From assembly GCA_002361735.1 (NCBI GenBank), contig DETS01000013.1, forward strand, positions 1 to 52,446: DNA of 52,446 nt, read 5' to 3'. The position numbers and the translations under genes were made by a program. This stretch comes from Lachnospiraceae bacterium UBA3282 (GTDB lineage: Bacteria; Bacillota; Clostridia; Lachnospirales; Lachnospiraceae). Below the pieces are notes generated by a model. The model was not told the origin of the DNA and ran no database searches. It worked only from the letters and a program-made list of their open reading frames with translations. This document shows positions 41,589-51,215 of the stretch, piece by piece; the first letter of the stretch is position 1; each line of letters starts with the position of its first letter.

Positions 41589-43088
41589 ATGCAGACCCAA
41601 AAGGCAAAGTATTCCATAAAATATAAGCTGATCCTGCTGGCGGTGGTCGTGGCGGTGCCCTTTCTGATCATGGTTATTTATCTGATCTATGCGCTCCACA
41701 GCTACAGCGGTGCCTACGATGCCATTGTGAGTAATCTGACCGTAGCGAATAATTATAACCGGGAATTTAAGGAGGAGATGGATGAGAGCCTCTATAAGCT
41801 GGTGGTGGGGTCAGCCAGTTTTGAGACGATTGCGGAGGATCAGAGCCTGCGTGATCCCTATGTGCTGATTGGGGAGCTGCGGGAAGAATTTGAGAAGCTT
41901 GCACGAATCACAACGGATGAGGAGAGCAGCACCTGGCTGCAGATATTGATGCGCAATATCGACACGCTGGAGGACAGAGTGGATGATATTCGCACGAATC
42001 TGGAGACGGAAGAGAGTTATGACGTCAACATCGAGATGTTGGATAACAATATCTATATCCTGACGGAACTGATCCAGGATAATATCCAGTCTTATATTTA
42101 TTATCAGACACAGAGCATGGAACATATGACGGAGCGCTTAAACGACAGAGTGCATGCTTTTACGATTTTTTGCGCGGCCCTGCTTGCGCTGGCATTGCTT
42201 TTGGTGGTAGTGCTGACGGTGCTCATCGTATCGGGTATCATTAAGCCGATCAGAGAATTGTCCCGCGTGACGGAGAGTGTGTCGCAGGGAGATTTTTCCG
42301 TGCGTGCCAAAGCGTATACGGATGATGAACTGGAAACGCTTGTTGAAAGCGTGAATGGTATGACGGAAAGTATTGAACGGTTTGTAGAAAAGATAAAAGA
42401 GGATGAACGCAAGATGCGGCAAGCGGACCTGCGGCTTTTGCAGGAGCAGATCAATCCTCACTTTCTCTATAATACGCTGGACACGATCGTGTGGCTGATA
42501 GAGGGCGGCGATCCTGATAAGGCAGTGAACATGGTCATGTCGCTGTCCGAATTTTTCAGATTGGTCCTTAGCAAGGGCAGAGAGTACATTACCATCCGCG
42601 AGGAGGAGATGCACATCCGCAGCTATCTGGAAATCCAGCAGGTGCGTTACCGCGATATCCTAGAGTATGAGATCGACTTCGATCCGGCTCTCTATCAATA
42701 TAAGATTCTGAAACTGACCCTGCAGCCGTTAGTGGAAAATTCCCTCTATCATGGCATTAAGTATAAGCGCGCAAAAGGAAGCATCCGCGTGACGGGAAGG
42801 ATTTTGGAGGAGCGGATCGTCCTTACGGTCACAGATGACGGTGTTGGAATGGAAGCGGAGGAGCTGGCAAATCTGATCAACGAGATCGGAAAGCCCTGTA
42901 AAGATACGGGAAAAGGTTTTGGTCTGGCAAATGTCAACGAGCGCATCCGCATGAATTACGGTACGGAGTATGGCATGAATATAAGCTCCGCGCCCGGAAA
43001 AGGTACGACCGTCACGGTGACGATTCCCGCGGAGCCTTATGAACGGGAGATCTCTGAAACAGAAAAAGATGAAAAACAGGAACGGTGA
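41589..43088 (+). CDS. YesM-type sensor histidine kinase
   Basis: 499 aa from the ATG at 41589 (GAGGAG upstream). Membrane helices at 12-34 and 192-217 flank an external helical domain of about 155 residues. A HAMP domain (218-270) leads to the LytS/YesM-type kinase core with H291 (INPHFLYNT) and an ATPase domain (LVENSLYHG, DDGVGM, GFGLANVNERI). Such kinases respond to sugars through a partner binding protein. The next gene encodes exactly such a protein, and the third an AraC-type regulator. Confidence 0.92.
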   Translation: MQTQKAKYSIKYKLILLAVVVAVPFLIMVIYLIYALHSYSGAYDAIVSNLTVANNYNREFKEEMDESLYKLVVGSASFETIAEDQSLRDPYVLIGELREEFEKLARITTDEESSTWLQILMRNIDTLEDRVDDIRTNLETEESYDVNIEMLDNNIYILTELIQDNIQSYIYYQTQSMEHMTERLNDRVHAFTIFCAALLALALLLVVVLTVLIVSGIIKPIRELSRVTESVSQGDFSVRAKAYTDDELETLVESVNGMTESIERFVEKIKEDERKMRQADLRLLQEQINPHFLYNTLDTIVWLIEGGDPDKAVNMVMSLSEFFRLVLSKGREYITIREEEMHIRSYLEIQQVRYRDILEYEIDFDPALYQYKILKLTLQPLVENSLYHGIKYKRAKGSIRVTGRILEERIVLTVTDDGVGMEAEELANLINEIGKPCKDTGKGFGLANVNERIRMNYGTEYGMNISSAPGKGTTVTVTIPAEPYEREISETEKDEKQER

Positions 43089-43144
43089 CAGGACGGCGGA
43101 TGAACGTAAAGACAGAAATGAGTATGAGATAGAGGGCGGGTCGT

Positions 43145-44197
43145 ATGGGAGAAAAGATCAGAAAACATCAAAACCGTATCATTAACGGCATTGCGCTGCT
43201 GTTTCTGCCGCTGCTGCTGCTTTTGGCTGTGACCGTGGGCGGCAGATTCGAGATATTTGACGATATTACGGAAGAAAAGGCGGTACAGGAGAAGGCGGAT
43301 CAGATCGTGGTGGGCGTCTCGCAGCTTGGCAGCGAATCGGGATGGCGGACGGCGAATACAGAGTCGGTGCAGAATGCCTTTACCCAGAAAAACGGCTGCT
43401 TTTTGATCTACCACAATGCCAGACAAAAACAGGAAAATCAACTGAAGGCGATTCGCAGCTTTATTTCCCAAAGAGTGGATTATATCATTTTTTCTCCTGT
43501 GGTGGAGACGGGCTGGGAGACCGTATTGCAGGAGGCTGCGGAAGCGGAGATACCTGTGATCCTGATGGACAGGCAGGTGGATGTGGAGGATGACGGCCTT
43601 TATGTGACCTGTGTGGGCAGCGATTTTAAGGAAGAAGGAGAGAAAGCGGGACGCTGGCTGGAAACGGAGCTTCGCAGACGGGGGAGTGCAGGAGGGGCAG
43701 TCAATATCGTGATGCTGCTCGGTACGGAGGGGTCTTCCGCGCGGATCGGCAGAACGGCAGGCTTCGCTTCCGTTGCTGTCGATCACCCAAATTGGAATAT
43801 TTTAGAGCAGAAGGATGCGGATTTTACTGCCAATAAAGCCAAGGAAGTAATGCGGGGATTTTTGCGAAAGTATAGCGATATCGATGTGGTGATCTCTCAA
43901 AATGACGATATGACCTTTGGCGCGATCGAGGCGATTCGGGAGTCGGGCAGGAGCGTTGGTGTAAACGGTGATATCATCATTGTTTCCTTTGACGCGGTGA
44001 AAAACGCGTTGGAGATGGTGAGTGATGGCATCATCAATGTGGATATTGAATGTAATCCCGATCAGGGGGAATACCTTCTGCGGGTCATTGACGATCTGGA
44101 GGCCGGCCGGCCTGTGGAAAGGCAATATTATGTGGAAGAAAATGTTTTTACACAGGAGAACGTGACGGAAGAGCTGCTGAGGGAAAGGACTTATTAA
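43145..44197 (+). CDS. Membrane-anchored sugar-binding sensor protein (YtfQ-like)
   Basis: 350 aa. One N-terminal membrane helix (14-33) and no lipobox, then a periplasmic-binding-protein type I fold from about residue 50. It is clearly related to the transporter binding protein at 47376: SESGWRTANTES and the PVVETGWETVLQEA, MDRQVD and DDMTFGAIEAI blocks line up with it. Lying between the kinase and regulator genes, it probably detects the same sugar and signals to YesM. Its anchor keeps it next to the kinase rather than the transporter. Confidence 0.88.
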   Translation: MGEKIRKHQNRIINGIALLFLPLLLLLAVTVGGRFEIFDDITEEKAVQEKADQIVVGVSQLGSESGWRTANTESVQNAFTQKNGCFLIYHNARQKQENQLKAIRSFISQRVDYIIFSPVVETGWETVLQEAAEAEIPVILMDRQVDVEDDGLYVTCVGSDFKEEGEKAGRWLETELRRRGSAGGAVNIVMLLGTEGSSARIGRTAGFASVAVDHPNWNILEQKDADFTANKAKEVMRGFLRKYSDIDVVISQNDDMTFGAIEAIRESGRSVGVNGDIIIVSFDAVKNALEMVSDGIINVDIECNPDQGEYLLRVIDDLEAGRPVERQYYVEENVFTQENVTEELLRERTY

Positions 44198-44225
44198 ATA
44201 ACGAATGTTATAAAAGGAGAGCGCG

Positions 44226-45845
44226 ATGTTAAAGGTGTTTCTGGTAGAAGATGAAAGTATCGTCAGAGAGGGACTGCGGGATAACATTCCCTGGGAACAG
44301 TGGGGGTATCAGTTTGTGGGTGAAGCGGGCGACGGCGAGATGGCGTTGCCGCTGATCCAGCAGACAAAGCCGGATGTGCTGCTGACGGATATCAAAATGC
44401 CTTTTATGGACGGGCTTTCCCTCAGCCGCCTGGTGCATCAGGAGTTTCCCGATATGAAGATCATCATTATCAGCGGCTATGATGATTTCGAATATGCCAG
44501 AGGCGCCATCCAGGTGGGGGCGGAACAATACCTCTTAAAGCCCATCACCAGAGCGGTCCTGCAAAAGGCGCTGGCGGAGTTGAAAACGAAGATCGAAACC
44601 GAGCGGGAACAGAAAAATTATCAGGAAAAATTCCAGAGCGAGGTAAGGGAGTACGAGCAGTTTTCCCGCACGGATTTTTTTGTGCGCATTTTTGAAGACC
44701 GGATGCCTGTGCAGGATATCTATGAGGAAGCGGCGAAACTTTCTTTGCGGATCAATGCACCCTGCTATAACCTTTTGATGTTCAATTTACAGGAGAAGCG
44801 CAGTACGGAGAATGTGGGGGTGGAGTCCGAGGAATTTGCCAGAAAGCGGGAGGAACTTTTGCACTATTTTATCCGCTATCCGGAAAATTTGGTCTTTCGC
44901 TGGAATGTAAATACTTACGGCGTGTTGATCCAGAGCAGCGTAGAGCACATGCCGGAGCTCTGCGGAAGGAGTCTGGAAAATGTGGAGCGGATCTGTAAGC
45001 CGGCGGAGGAGAGCCTGCAATGGTATGTCGCTGTGGGAGAGCCGGTCGAGAGGTTGAGCCTGCTTGCGGAGTGCTACAGTAAGGTGAACCATCTCTTTGC
45101 CTATCGATTTCTGATGCCGCAGGAACATATTTTTACGAAGGAACTTATCGGTAAAAATGCGCCGCAGGAGGCGGGCGGCACGATAGACGGTATCGATGCG
45201 GGCAGGATGGATCCGGAGCTGATCCGGGATTTTTTACTGCGGGGCGCAAAGGATGAGATCATGGATTTCGTAGAAAATTATCTGTCTGAGATGAAGGAGG
45301 CCATGCAGACGGTGATGTTCCAGAATTATCTGACGCTGCACATTTATTTTGTGACGCTTTCTTATGCGGAGGATCTTGGCTGCGGGCGGGAAGAATTTTT
45401 GCGCCTGATGGGAGAGACGACGCCGGAGAGTGTGAGCAGTGCGGAAAAACTTCCCACATATTTTTGCAGCCTTTTAGAAAAGGCAATGGCATTGCGTGAC
45501 AGGGAATCGGACGATCAAAGCAAACGTATTTTAAAGAGAGCGCTTTCTTATATAGAAGAAAACTTCTCTCAGGAAACCCTTTCCTTAAACTCCGTTGCCG
45601 GAGAAGTGAATGTCAGCCCCAGCTATTTCAGTGCGATCTTTTCCCGGGAAAAGCAGGTGACCTTTGTGGAGTATGTGACGGGTAAACGGATGGATAAGGC
45701 AAAGAAGCTCCTCCGACAGACGCAGATGCACACAGGGGAGATCGCCCAGGAAGTCGGATACAAAGATCCGCATTATTTCAGCTTCGTGTTTAAGAAGACG
45801 CAGGGCTGCACTCCCAGAGAGTACCGTGCGGGCACAAAATCCTGA
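44226..45845 (+). CDS. YesN-type response regulator (receiver + AraC HTH)
   Basis: 539 aa. Receiver with phospho-acceptor D55 (LLTDIKMP), switch residues and K (LLKPI); a helical middle region (about 130-420); C-terminal AraC double helix-turn-helix (about 435-535) with SYIEENFSQETLSLNSVAGEVNVS-type start and a YFSFVFKKTQGCTPREYR ending. Presumably phosphorylated by the YesM kinase and activating the ytf-type transporter genes. Confidence 0.92.
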   Translation: MLKVFLVEDESIVREGLRDNIPWEQWGYQFVGEAGDGEMALPLIQQTKPDVLLTDIKMPFMDGLSLSRLVHQEFPDMKIIIISGYDDFEYARGAIQVGAEQYLLKPITRAVLQKALAELKTKIETEREQKNYQEKFQSEVREYEQFSRTDFFVRIFEDRMPVQDIYEEAAKLSLRINAPCYNLLMFNLQEKRSTENVGVESEEFARKREELLHYFIRYPENLVFRWNVNTYGVLIQSSVEHMPELCGRSLENVERICKPAEESLQWYVAVGEPVERLSLLAECYSKVNHLFAYRFLMPQEHIFTKELIGKNAPQEAGGTIDGIDAGRMDPELIRDFLLRGAKDEIMDFVENYLSEMKEAMQTVMFQNYLTLHIYFVTLSYAEDLGCGREEFLRLMGETTPESVSSAEKLPTYFCSLLEKAMALRDRESDDQSKRILKRALSYIEENFSQETLSLNSVAGEVNVSPSYFSAIFSREKQVTFVEYVTGKRMDKAKKLLRQTQMHTGEIAQEVGYKDPHYFSFVFKKTQGCTPREYRAGTKS

Positions 45846-45864
45846 CGGAGCCGTCTGCGAAGGC

Positions 45865-46953
45865 TTATATGGCGGCGCCGGGCGGCGCGTCGCTTTCCTT
45901 GCGGACTAATTCCCAGGGGATTTCCTGCGACACGGCGGAGACGCCTTTTAAGAGCTGTATCATCGTGTCGGCCACACGCCTTCCCATTTCGTGCGGACGG
46001 TGGGTGAGGGTTGTGATGCGCACCCTGCTTAAGTCGCTTAAGTAACTGTTGTCAAAGCAGACTACGGAGAAATCTTTCGGCACGCGGATCCCTGCGTAGG
46101 AGAGCTCCTTGATCAGCCAGTAGGCAATCTCATCATTATAGCAGATGACGGCGGTACAGCCGGACAGCCGCTCTTTGCTGAAAGAGGCAAGGAAGCGGGT
46201 GTCCTGTTTTTTTTGCAATGTTTCCAGATCGGAGGAGGAAAACCAGCCGACATTTTCATCTGAAAAGGGAAGCCCGAGATCGCGCAGGCAGCAGGCGGCT
46301 CCCAGATAGCGCTCGGGTCCCTGCGCATCGTCATGCTTAAACAGTCCGGCGATGTGAGTGTGCCCCAGTTCCGTCAGATGTCGGGCAAGCAGATAGCCGC
46401 CGTAGTAGTTATCGTCCTTAACGCAGATTTCACCCGCAAGTGTGGGGCAGCAGCCGTGGAGAAAGAGAAGGCGTGTGCCCGCGGATTTCAAACGTTCGTA
46501 GAGATCGAAGTTAGGGGTGGGCAGGGCGCTTTTCGTGCCTTCCGCGATCAGTCCGCGGGGGGGTTGTTCCAGCAGCGAGAGCAAATGCGTTCTTTCTATA
46601 TCTATATGATTGTCCGTGGGAAGGACGTCGAGATGATAGCCTTTTTCACTTAAGGCGGTACGGATATCCGCGAGCAGATGGGGATAAATGTATTCCTGGC
46701 TGCTCGCGATCAGGATGGGGATGCGGTTTTCGGAAAGAGCCGGAGAGAGACCTGTCGCGAAAGAACCGCTTCCCTGTCTGCTTTCGATCAAGCCTTTTTG
46801 CCGCAGCAGGGCGAGTGCGGCACGTACGGTCTGACGGCTGATCCCGTATTCGGCTGACAGTTCCGCTTCGGTGGGAAGTGCCGTGATTCCCTGCTCTAAA
46901 TTCCGGGCAATCTGTTCTGTGAGTTGTTGCGAAAGTGTTTCGTACTTGTTCAT
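45865..46953 (-). CDS. GntR/LacI-type sugar-responsive repressor (AraR-like)
   Basis: 362 aa. N-terminal GntR winged helix (residues 1-70, TEAELSAEYGISRQTVRAAL), then a LacI-type sugar-binding domain (75-350). The same fusion is seen in AraR-type repressors. It is divergent from the transporter operon, so probably represses it and itself until sugar binds. A TTTGTttACAAA palindrome at 46982-46993 just before its start is a good autoregulatory site. Confidence 0.9.
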   Translation of the reverse strand: MNKYETLSQQLTEQIARNLEQGITALPTEAELSAEYGISRQTVRAALALLRQKGLIESRQGSGSFATGLSPALSENRIPILIASSQEYIYPHLLADIRTALSEKGYHLDVLPTDNHIDIERTHLLSLLEQPPRGLIAEGTKSALPTPNFDLYERLKSAGTRLLFLHGCCPTLAGEICVKDDNYYGGYLLARHLTELGHTHIAGLFKHDDAQGPERYLGAACCLRDLGLPFSDENVGWFSSSDLETLQKKQDTRFLASFSKERLSGCTAVICYNDEIAYWLIKELSYAGIRVPKDFSVVCFDNSYLSDLSRVRITTLTHRPHEMGRRVADTMIQLLKGVSAVSQEIPWELVRKESDAPPGAAI

Positions 46954-47375
46954 CTGAAAAAAACCCCTTTTTTGTTCATGGTTTGTTTACAAAATACACC
47001 ATATTTATTCATAAAAAAGCCCTCGAGAAGAAAAAAAGTACCGTTTCCAACCATTTGTTGGGAAAATTACTGTAAATCACTTGAGGCCGACAGGAAAGTT
47101 TTTCCGTTAAAATCAATAAAAGAAGACCGAAATCGTAAAAAAATATACCAAAATTTCAAATTTGTATTATTTGTAATGATTATATCATAAATTTGTATTG
47201 TTGAACCCATCCAAATTGCACAAAATACATAATTTGGGAGTTGCAGTTATATGGTTATTTTGCTAAAGTGTTCTCAGGGACGGAGAACAAAGCATCTCCA
47301 TACCCCGAAAAACTTATTTCAATTCAGACTTTCCACAGTCGGAAAGTCTCAATTCAGAAAGGGAGGAAACTAACA
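46954..47375 (+). promoter_or_regulatory. Divergent control region and leader of the ytf-type operon
   Basis: 422 bases without a gene. From left: the palindrome TTTGT-TT-ACAAA (46982-46993); an AT-rich zone with three TTTGTA half-sites (47161-47200); no promoter of good consensus, the best -35/-10 being TTGAAC/TACATA with poor spacing (47201-47231); then two leader hairpins, TGTTCTC/GAGAACA (47269-47275, 47283-47289) and AGACTTTCC/GGAAAGTCT (47326-47334, 47341-47349). The second is flanked by two AATTCAGA copies, and GGGAGGAA is the ribosome site of the binding-protein gene. Confidence 0.5.
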
Positions 47376-48482
47376 ATGAAGAAAAGATTGGCAGTGTTAC
47401 TGACCGGCGCTATGGTAATGGCGACTCTGGCAGGCTGCGGCGGCGGCGCAGCAGAGACAGCGGCACCCGCTGAGACACCTGCGGCAGAGGAAGCACCTGC
47501 AGAGGAGCCCGCGGCAGAGGAGCCGGCAGCGGAAGAACCCGCAGCAGAGGAGCCTGCGGCAGAAGAAGCACCTGCGGCAGACGGCGAACTGATTAAAGTG
47601 GGCATCATCAACAACGATCCCAGTGAGTCCGGTTATCGTACCGCGAACGATGCGGATCTGAAGGCAGCATTTACTGCAGAGAACGGCTATGAGGCATCTT
47701 TTGCATATGGTAACCCTGCAGTAGGTAATGCAAACGAGGATCAGGTAAAGGCAGCGCAGCAGTTCATTCAGGACGGTGTTGACTATCTGCTTCTCTCCGC
47801 AGCTGATACCGCTGGTTGGGATACCGTTTTACAGGATGCACAGGACGCAGGTGTTGAGGTTATTCTCTTTGACCGTACCATTGATGCTGACGAAGGTCTT
47901 TACGCAGCATCCATCGTATCCGACATGGATAAAGAAGGTCAGACCGCAGTAGACTGGCTTGCAAGCCAGAATCTTGAGACCTACAACATCATCCACCTGC
48001 AGGGTCAGATGGGTTCCGCAGCACAGCAGGGCCGTACCAAAGCGCTGGATGATAAGGTAGCAGCAGAGGATAACTGGAACATGGTTGAGCAGCAGACCGC
48101 TTCTTGGAACGCTGAGAACGCACAGCAGATCGTGCAGTCTGTCATCGACTCCGGTAAAGAGTTCAACGTAATCTACGCTGAGAACGACGATATGGCTAAG
48201 GGCGCAGTTGCAGCTCTGGACGCAGCCGGTATTGCTCACGGCGTAGGCAAGGACGTTATCATCATGGGCTTTGACTGCAACAAGTGGGCTCTGGAAGAGC
48301 TGCTTGCAGGCAACTGGAACTACGATGGTCAGTGTAATCCTTTCCAGTCTTCTTACATCGATGAGGTAATCAAGACCCTCGAGAGCGGCGGCACGCCTGC
48401 TGAGAAGGTGATCATCATGGAGGAGAAGGGCTTCGATGCAGAGACCATCACTCAGGAAGATGTTGATAAGTACGGCATCTAA
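47376..48482 (+). CDS. ytfQ: Galactofuranose-type sugar ABC transporter binding lipoprotein
   Basis: 368 aa from the ATG at 47376 (GGGAGGAA). Lipoprotein signal with LAGC at 18-21. Residues 26-69 are a low-complexity linker of repeated PAAEE units. From 72 on, a type I binding-protein fold similar to YtfQ, including SESGYRTANDADL and DTAGWDTVLQDA. Followed by an ATPase and two permeases, the same set as E. coli ytfQ-ytfR-ytfT-yjfF, which takes up galactofuranose. The sugar here is inferred from that match. Confidence 0.85.
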   Translation: MKKRLAVLLTGAMVMATLAGCGGGAAETAAPAETPAAEEAPAEEPAAEEPAAEEPAAEEPAAEEAPAADGELIKVGIINNDPSESGYRTANDADLKAAFTAENGYEASFAYGNPAVGNANEDQVKAAQQFIQDGVDYLLLSAADTAGWDTVLQDAQDAGVEVILFDRTIDADEGLYAASIVSDMDKEGQTAVDWLASQNLETYNIIHLQGQMGSAAQQGRTKALDDKVAAEDNWNMVEQQTASWNAENAQQIVQSVIDSGKEFNVIYAENDDMAKGAVAALDAAGIAHGVGKDVIIMGFDCNKWALEELLAGNWNYDGQCNPFQSSYIDEVIKTLESGGTPAEKVIIMEEKGFDAETITQEDVDKYGI

Positions 48483-48491
48483 TCTGAACGT

Positions 48492-48520
48492 TTGAAAAGA
48501 TAATAGAAATATGATATAAT
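48492..48520 (+). promoter_or_regulatory. Promoter immediately upstream of a terminator
   Basis: TTGAAA (48492-48497), exact 17-base spacer, TATAAT (48515-48520): close to consensus. Transcription would start near 48527, i.e. at the foot of the hairpin at 48530-48568. Confidence 0.7.
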
Positions 48521-48529
48521 GTTTCTAAC

Positions 48530-48568
48530 GAGCGCGGCGCAGCGTAAAGCCTGCCCGCGCTCTTTTTA
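48530..48568 (+). terminator. Intrinsic terminator between ytfQ- and ytfR-type genes
   Basis: GAGCGCGG (48530-48537) pairs with CCGCGCTC (48555-48562), followed by TTTTT. It would reduce expression of the ATPase and permeases relative to the abundant binding protein. Confidence 0.88.
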
Positions 48569-48607
48569 ACGAAAAAACGATATAATAAATTGGGAGGTGG
48601 GTAGGAA

Positions 48608-50122
48608 GTGGAAGACAACATCGTATTAAAAATGAGAAACATCCACAAGATCTTCCCCGGAGTTCGCGCCTTGCAGGGTGTGGATTTCACATTACGCAAG
48701 GGCGAGATCCACGCGCTGATGGGGGAAAACGGCGCCGGGAAATCGACACTGATCAAAGTCCTTACCGGCGTTTACGGTAAGGAAGAAGGGGACATTTTCC
48801 TGGACGGCACAGAGGGTCCGGTGGCGATTCATTCGCCGCAGGATGCGCAGAACATGGGCATCAGTACCGTGTACCAGGAGATCACGCTCTGCCCGAACCT
48901 GACGGTGGCTGAGAATATGTTTATCGGCCGTACCAAGGGCACGGTGCAGAATTGGAAGAAAATGAATGCCGATACGGACAGGATATTGCAGTCTCTGGAA
49001 GTGCCGGCAAAGGCAACGCAGCAGCTCGGAACCTGTTCCCTGGCGGTGCAGCAGATGATTGCGATTGCACGTGCGGTGGATATGGAATGTAAGGTTCTGA
49101 TCTTGGATGAGCCGACGTCCTCTCTGGATGAGCAGGAAGTTGAGAAGCTCTTTAAGCTGATGCGGGATCTGCGCGCCAAAGGCGTAGGCATTATCTTTGT
49201 AACACATTTCCTGGAGCAGGTTTATGAGGTCTGCGACAGGATCACCGTCATGAGAGACGGTAAACTGGTAGGCGAATATGAGATCGAAAATCTGCCCCGC
49301 GTACAGCTCGTGTCCAAGATGCTGGGTAAAGAGGTGGACGATCTTTCGGATATCAAGAGCGAAGTTAAGACATTTGACGCAGGAAAGGATGCGGTTCCCG
49401 TACTGGAAGCGGAAGGACTTGTCAGCAATGCGGGTATCAAGCCTTTCGATTTCCATATCAACAAGGGTGAAGTCAACGGTTTCACAGGTCTTCTCGGCTC
49501 CGGCCGAAGCGAGTGCGTGCGCGCCATTTTCGGTGCGGACAGGGTGACCGGCGGCAAAGTAAAAATGAAGGGCAAGGATGTAAAGATCGCAAAGCCGCTT
49601 GACGCGATGAAGAACGGTATCGCTTATCTGCCTGAAGATCGTAAGGTGGACGGTATCGTAGGCGACCTTTCCGTGCGTGACAATATCATTCTGGCGCAGC
49701 AGGTATTAAAGGGCTTCTTCAAACCCTTCTCCAAGGCGGAGGCTAACAAAGTCGCTGATGAGTACATAAAACTTTTGAACATTAAAACGGCATCAAAGGA
49801 TACGCCGATTAAGTCGCTTTCCGGCGGTAATCAGCAGAAGGTAATCTTGGCGAGATGGCTGTTTACCCATCCCGAATACCTGATCCTCGACGAGCCGACC
49901 AGAGGTATCGACGTGGGTACCAAGGTCGATATTCAGAAGCTTGTCTTAAAGCTGGCGTCCGAGGGTATGAGCGTAACCTTTATCTCCTCAGAGCTTGACG
50001 AGATGTTAAGAACCTGTTCCCGCCTGATCGTTATGCGTGACCGCAAGGCGGTAGGCGAGCTGACGGGCGACGATCTGAATCAGGGTACGGTTATGAATAC
50101 GATCGCGGGAGGTGACAAATAA
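48608..50122 (+). CDS. ytfR: Sugar ABC transporter ATPase (two ABC domains)
   Basis: 504 aa from a GTG at 48608, after GGGAGGTGGG. Two ABC domains in tandem: the first with Walker A GENGAGKST, an altered signature (CSLAVQQ), and VLILDEPTSSLD; the second with a degenerate Walker A (GLLGSGRSE), signature LSGGNQQK and LILDEPTRGID. The pattern of one active and one degenerate site is normal for RbsA/MglA/YtfR. Stop and next ATG abut. Confidence 0.92.
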   Translation: MEDNIVLKMRNIHKIFPGVRALQGVDFTLRKGEIHALMGENGAGKSTLIKVLTGVYGKEEGDIFLDGTEGPVAIHSPQDAQNMGISTVYQEITLCPNLTVAENMFIGRTKGTVQNWKKMNADTDRILQSLEVPAKATQQLGTCSLAVQQMIAIARAVDMECKVLILDEPTSSLDEQEVEKLFKLMRDLRAKGVGIIFVTHFLEQVYEVCDRITVMRDGKLVGEYEIENLPRVQLVSKMLGKEVDDLSDIKSEVKTFDAGKDAVPVLEAEGLVSNAGIKPFDFHINKGEVNGFTGLLGSGRSECVRAIFGADRVTGGKVKMKGKDVKIAKPLDAMKNGIAYLPEDRKVDGIVGDLSVRDNIILAQQVLKGFFKPFSKAEANKVADEYIKLLNIKTASKDTPIKSLSGGNQQKVILARWLFTHPEYLILDEPTRGIDVGTKVDIQKLVLKLASEGMSVTFISSELDEMLRTCSRLIVMRDRKAVGELTGDDLNQGTVMNTIAGGDK

Positions 50123-51214
50123 ATGGCAAACGGTGAAAATGTAAAAAAATCGAGTTTGGGTTCTTGGAAGAACCTTATTAGAAATCAATGCTTTATTCCG
50201 ATTGCGGCACTGCTTTTGCTGGCGGTTTTTAACTTGATTGCCGATCCTTCTTTCTTTAAGATCACACTCGGCTATAACAGCGCGGGTGATCCGGTGCTTT
50301 CCGGATTTATCATCAATATTATCAACAACGGTTCCGAGCTGGCAATTCTGGCAATCGGCATGACGCTGGTGACGGCGGCTTCCGGCGGACAGGATATCAG
50401 TGTGGGCGCGGCGATCGCTATCGCGGGCAGCGTGATTTTGCGGGTACTCTGCGGCGGAAATGCCCGTCCGGAAACCCTGCAGGCTCCTATTATCGTAGCG
50501 TTTTTGGTGGCTTGCGTGGTGGCAATGCTTTTTGGCGCATTCAACGGCGTGCTGGTTGCTTACTTTAAGATTCAGCCCATGATCGCGACGCTGATTTTGT
50601 ATACGGCGGGACGTTCCATCGCGGCGTGGATCAATAATAACGAACTTCCCGTTATCAGCGATCCCAAGTTTGCTTATTTCGGCGGCTTTATTCCGGGGAT
50701 ACCGATTCCGACACCTTGTTTTATCGCGGTCGCATGCATGATCGTGATCGGCATTGTCCTGAAAGTGACGAATCTGCGGCTGTATACGCAGGCGGTCGGT
50801 ATCAACCAGAGTTCTTCTAAGTTAAACGGTCTGAATCCGGAGTTGATCAAGGTGTTGACTTTCGTGATATTGGGTCTGTGCGTAGCGGTTGCGGGTCTGA
50901 TCAAAGTAAGCCGTGTATCTTCCATCAACTACTCCGTTATCGCAAAGGATATTGAGATGGATGCGATCCTTGCGGTCGCTCTGGGCGGTAACGCTCTTTC
51001 TGGCGGTAAGTTCAGTATGGCGGCTTCCATCATCGGTGCGTTTGTGATCCAGTTCCTGACGACGACGCTTTACAAATTCGGCGTTCCGGCGACGGCGCTT
51101 CCCGCTTATAAGGCAGTCGTCGTTATCCTGTTAGTCATCGTCAGCGCGCCTACTGTGAGAGAGTACTTTGACACGATGATGAAAAAGATGAAACTGAAAA
51201 AGGAGGTGGCGTAA
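50123..51214 (+). CDS. ytfT: Sugar ABC transporter permease, first subunit
   Basis: 363 aa with about eight to ten membrane helices and the family blocks GMTLVTAASGGQDISVG and MDAILAVALGGNALSGG. Equivalent by place to YtfT. ATG directly after the ATPase stop; the next gene starts after 1 base. Forms a heterodimer with the following permease. Confidence 0.9.
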   Translation: MANGENVKKSSLGSWKNLIRNQCFIPIAALLLLAVFNLIADPSFFKITLGYNSAGDPVLSGFIINIINNGSELAILAIGMTLVTAASGGQDISVGAAIAIAGSVILRVLCGGNARPETLQAPIIVAFLVACVVAMLFGAFNGVLVAYFKIQPMIATLILYTAGRSIAAWINNNELPVISDPKFAYFGGFIPGIPIPTPCFIAVACMIVIGIVLKVTNLRLYTQAVGINQSSSKLNGLNPELIKVLTFVILGLCVAVAGLIKVSRVSSINYSVIAKDIEMDAILAVALGGNALSGGKFSMAASIIGAFVIQFLTTTLYKFGVPATALPAYKAVVVILLVIVSAPTVREYFDTMMKKMKLKKEVA

Positions 51215-51215
51215 G

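Noticed and set aside
47354..47614. 86-aa minus-strand Ser/Ala/Gly-repeat frame
   Set aside because: It is the antisense image of the PAAEE linker of the binding lipoprotein.
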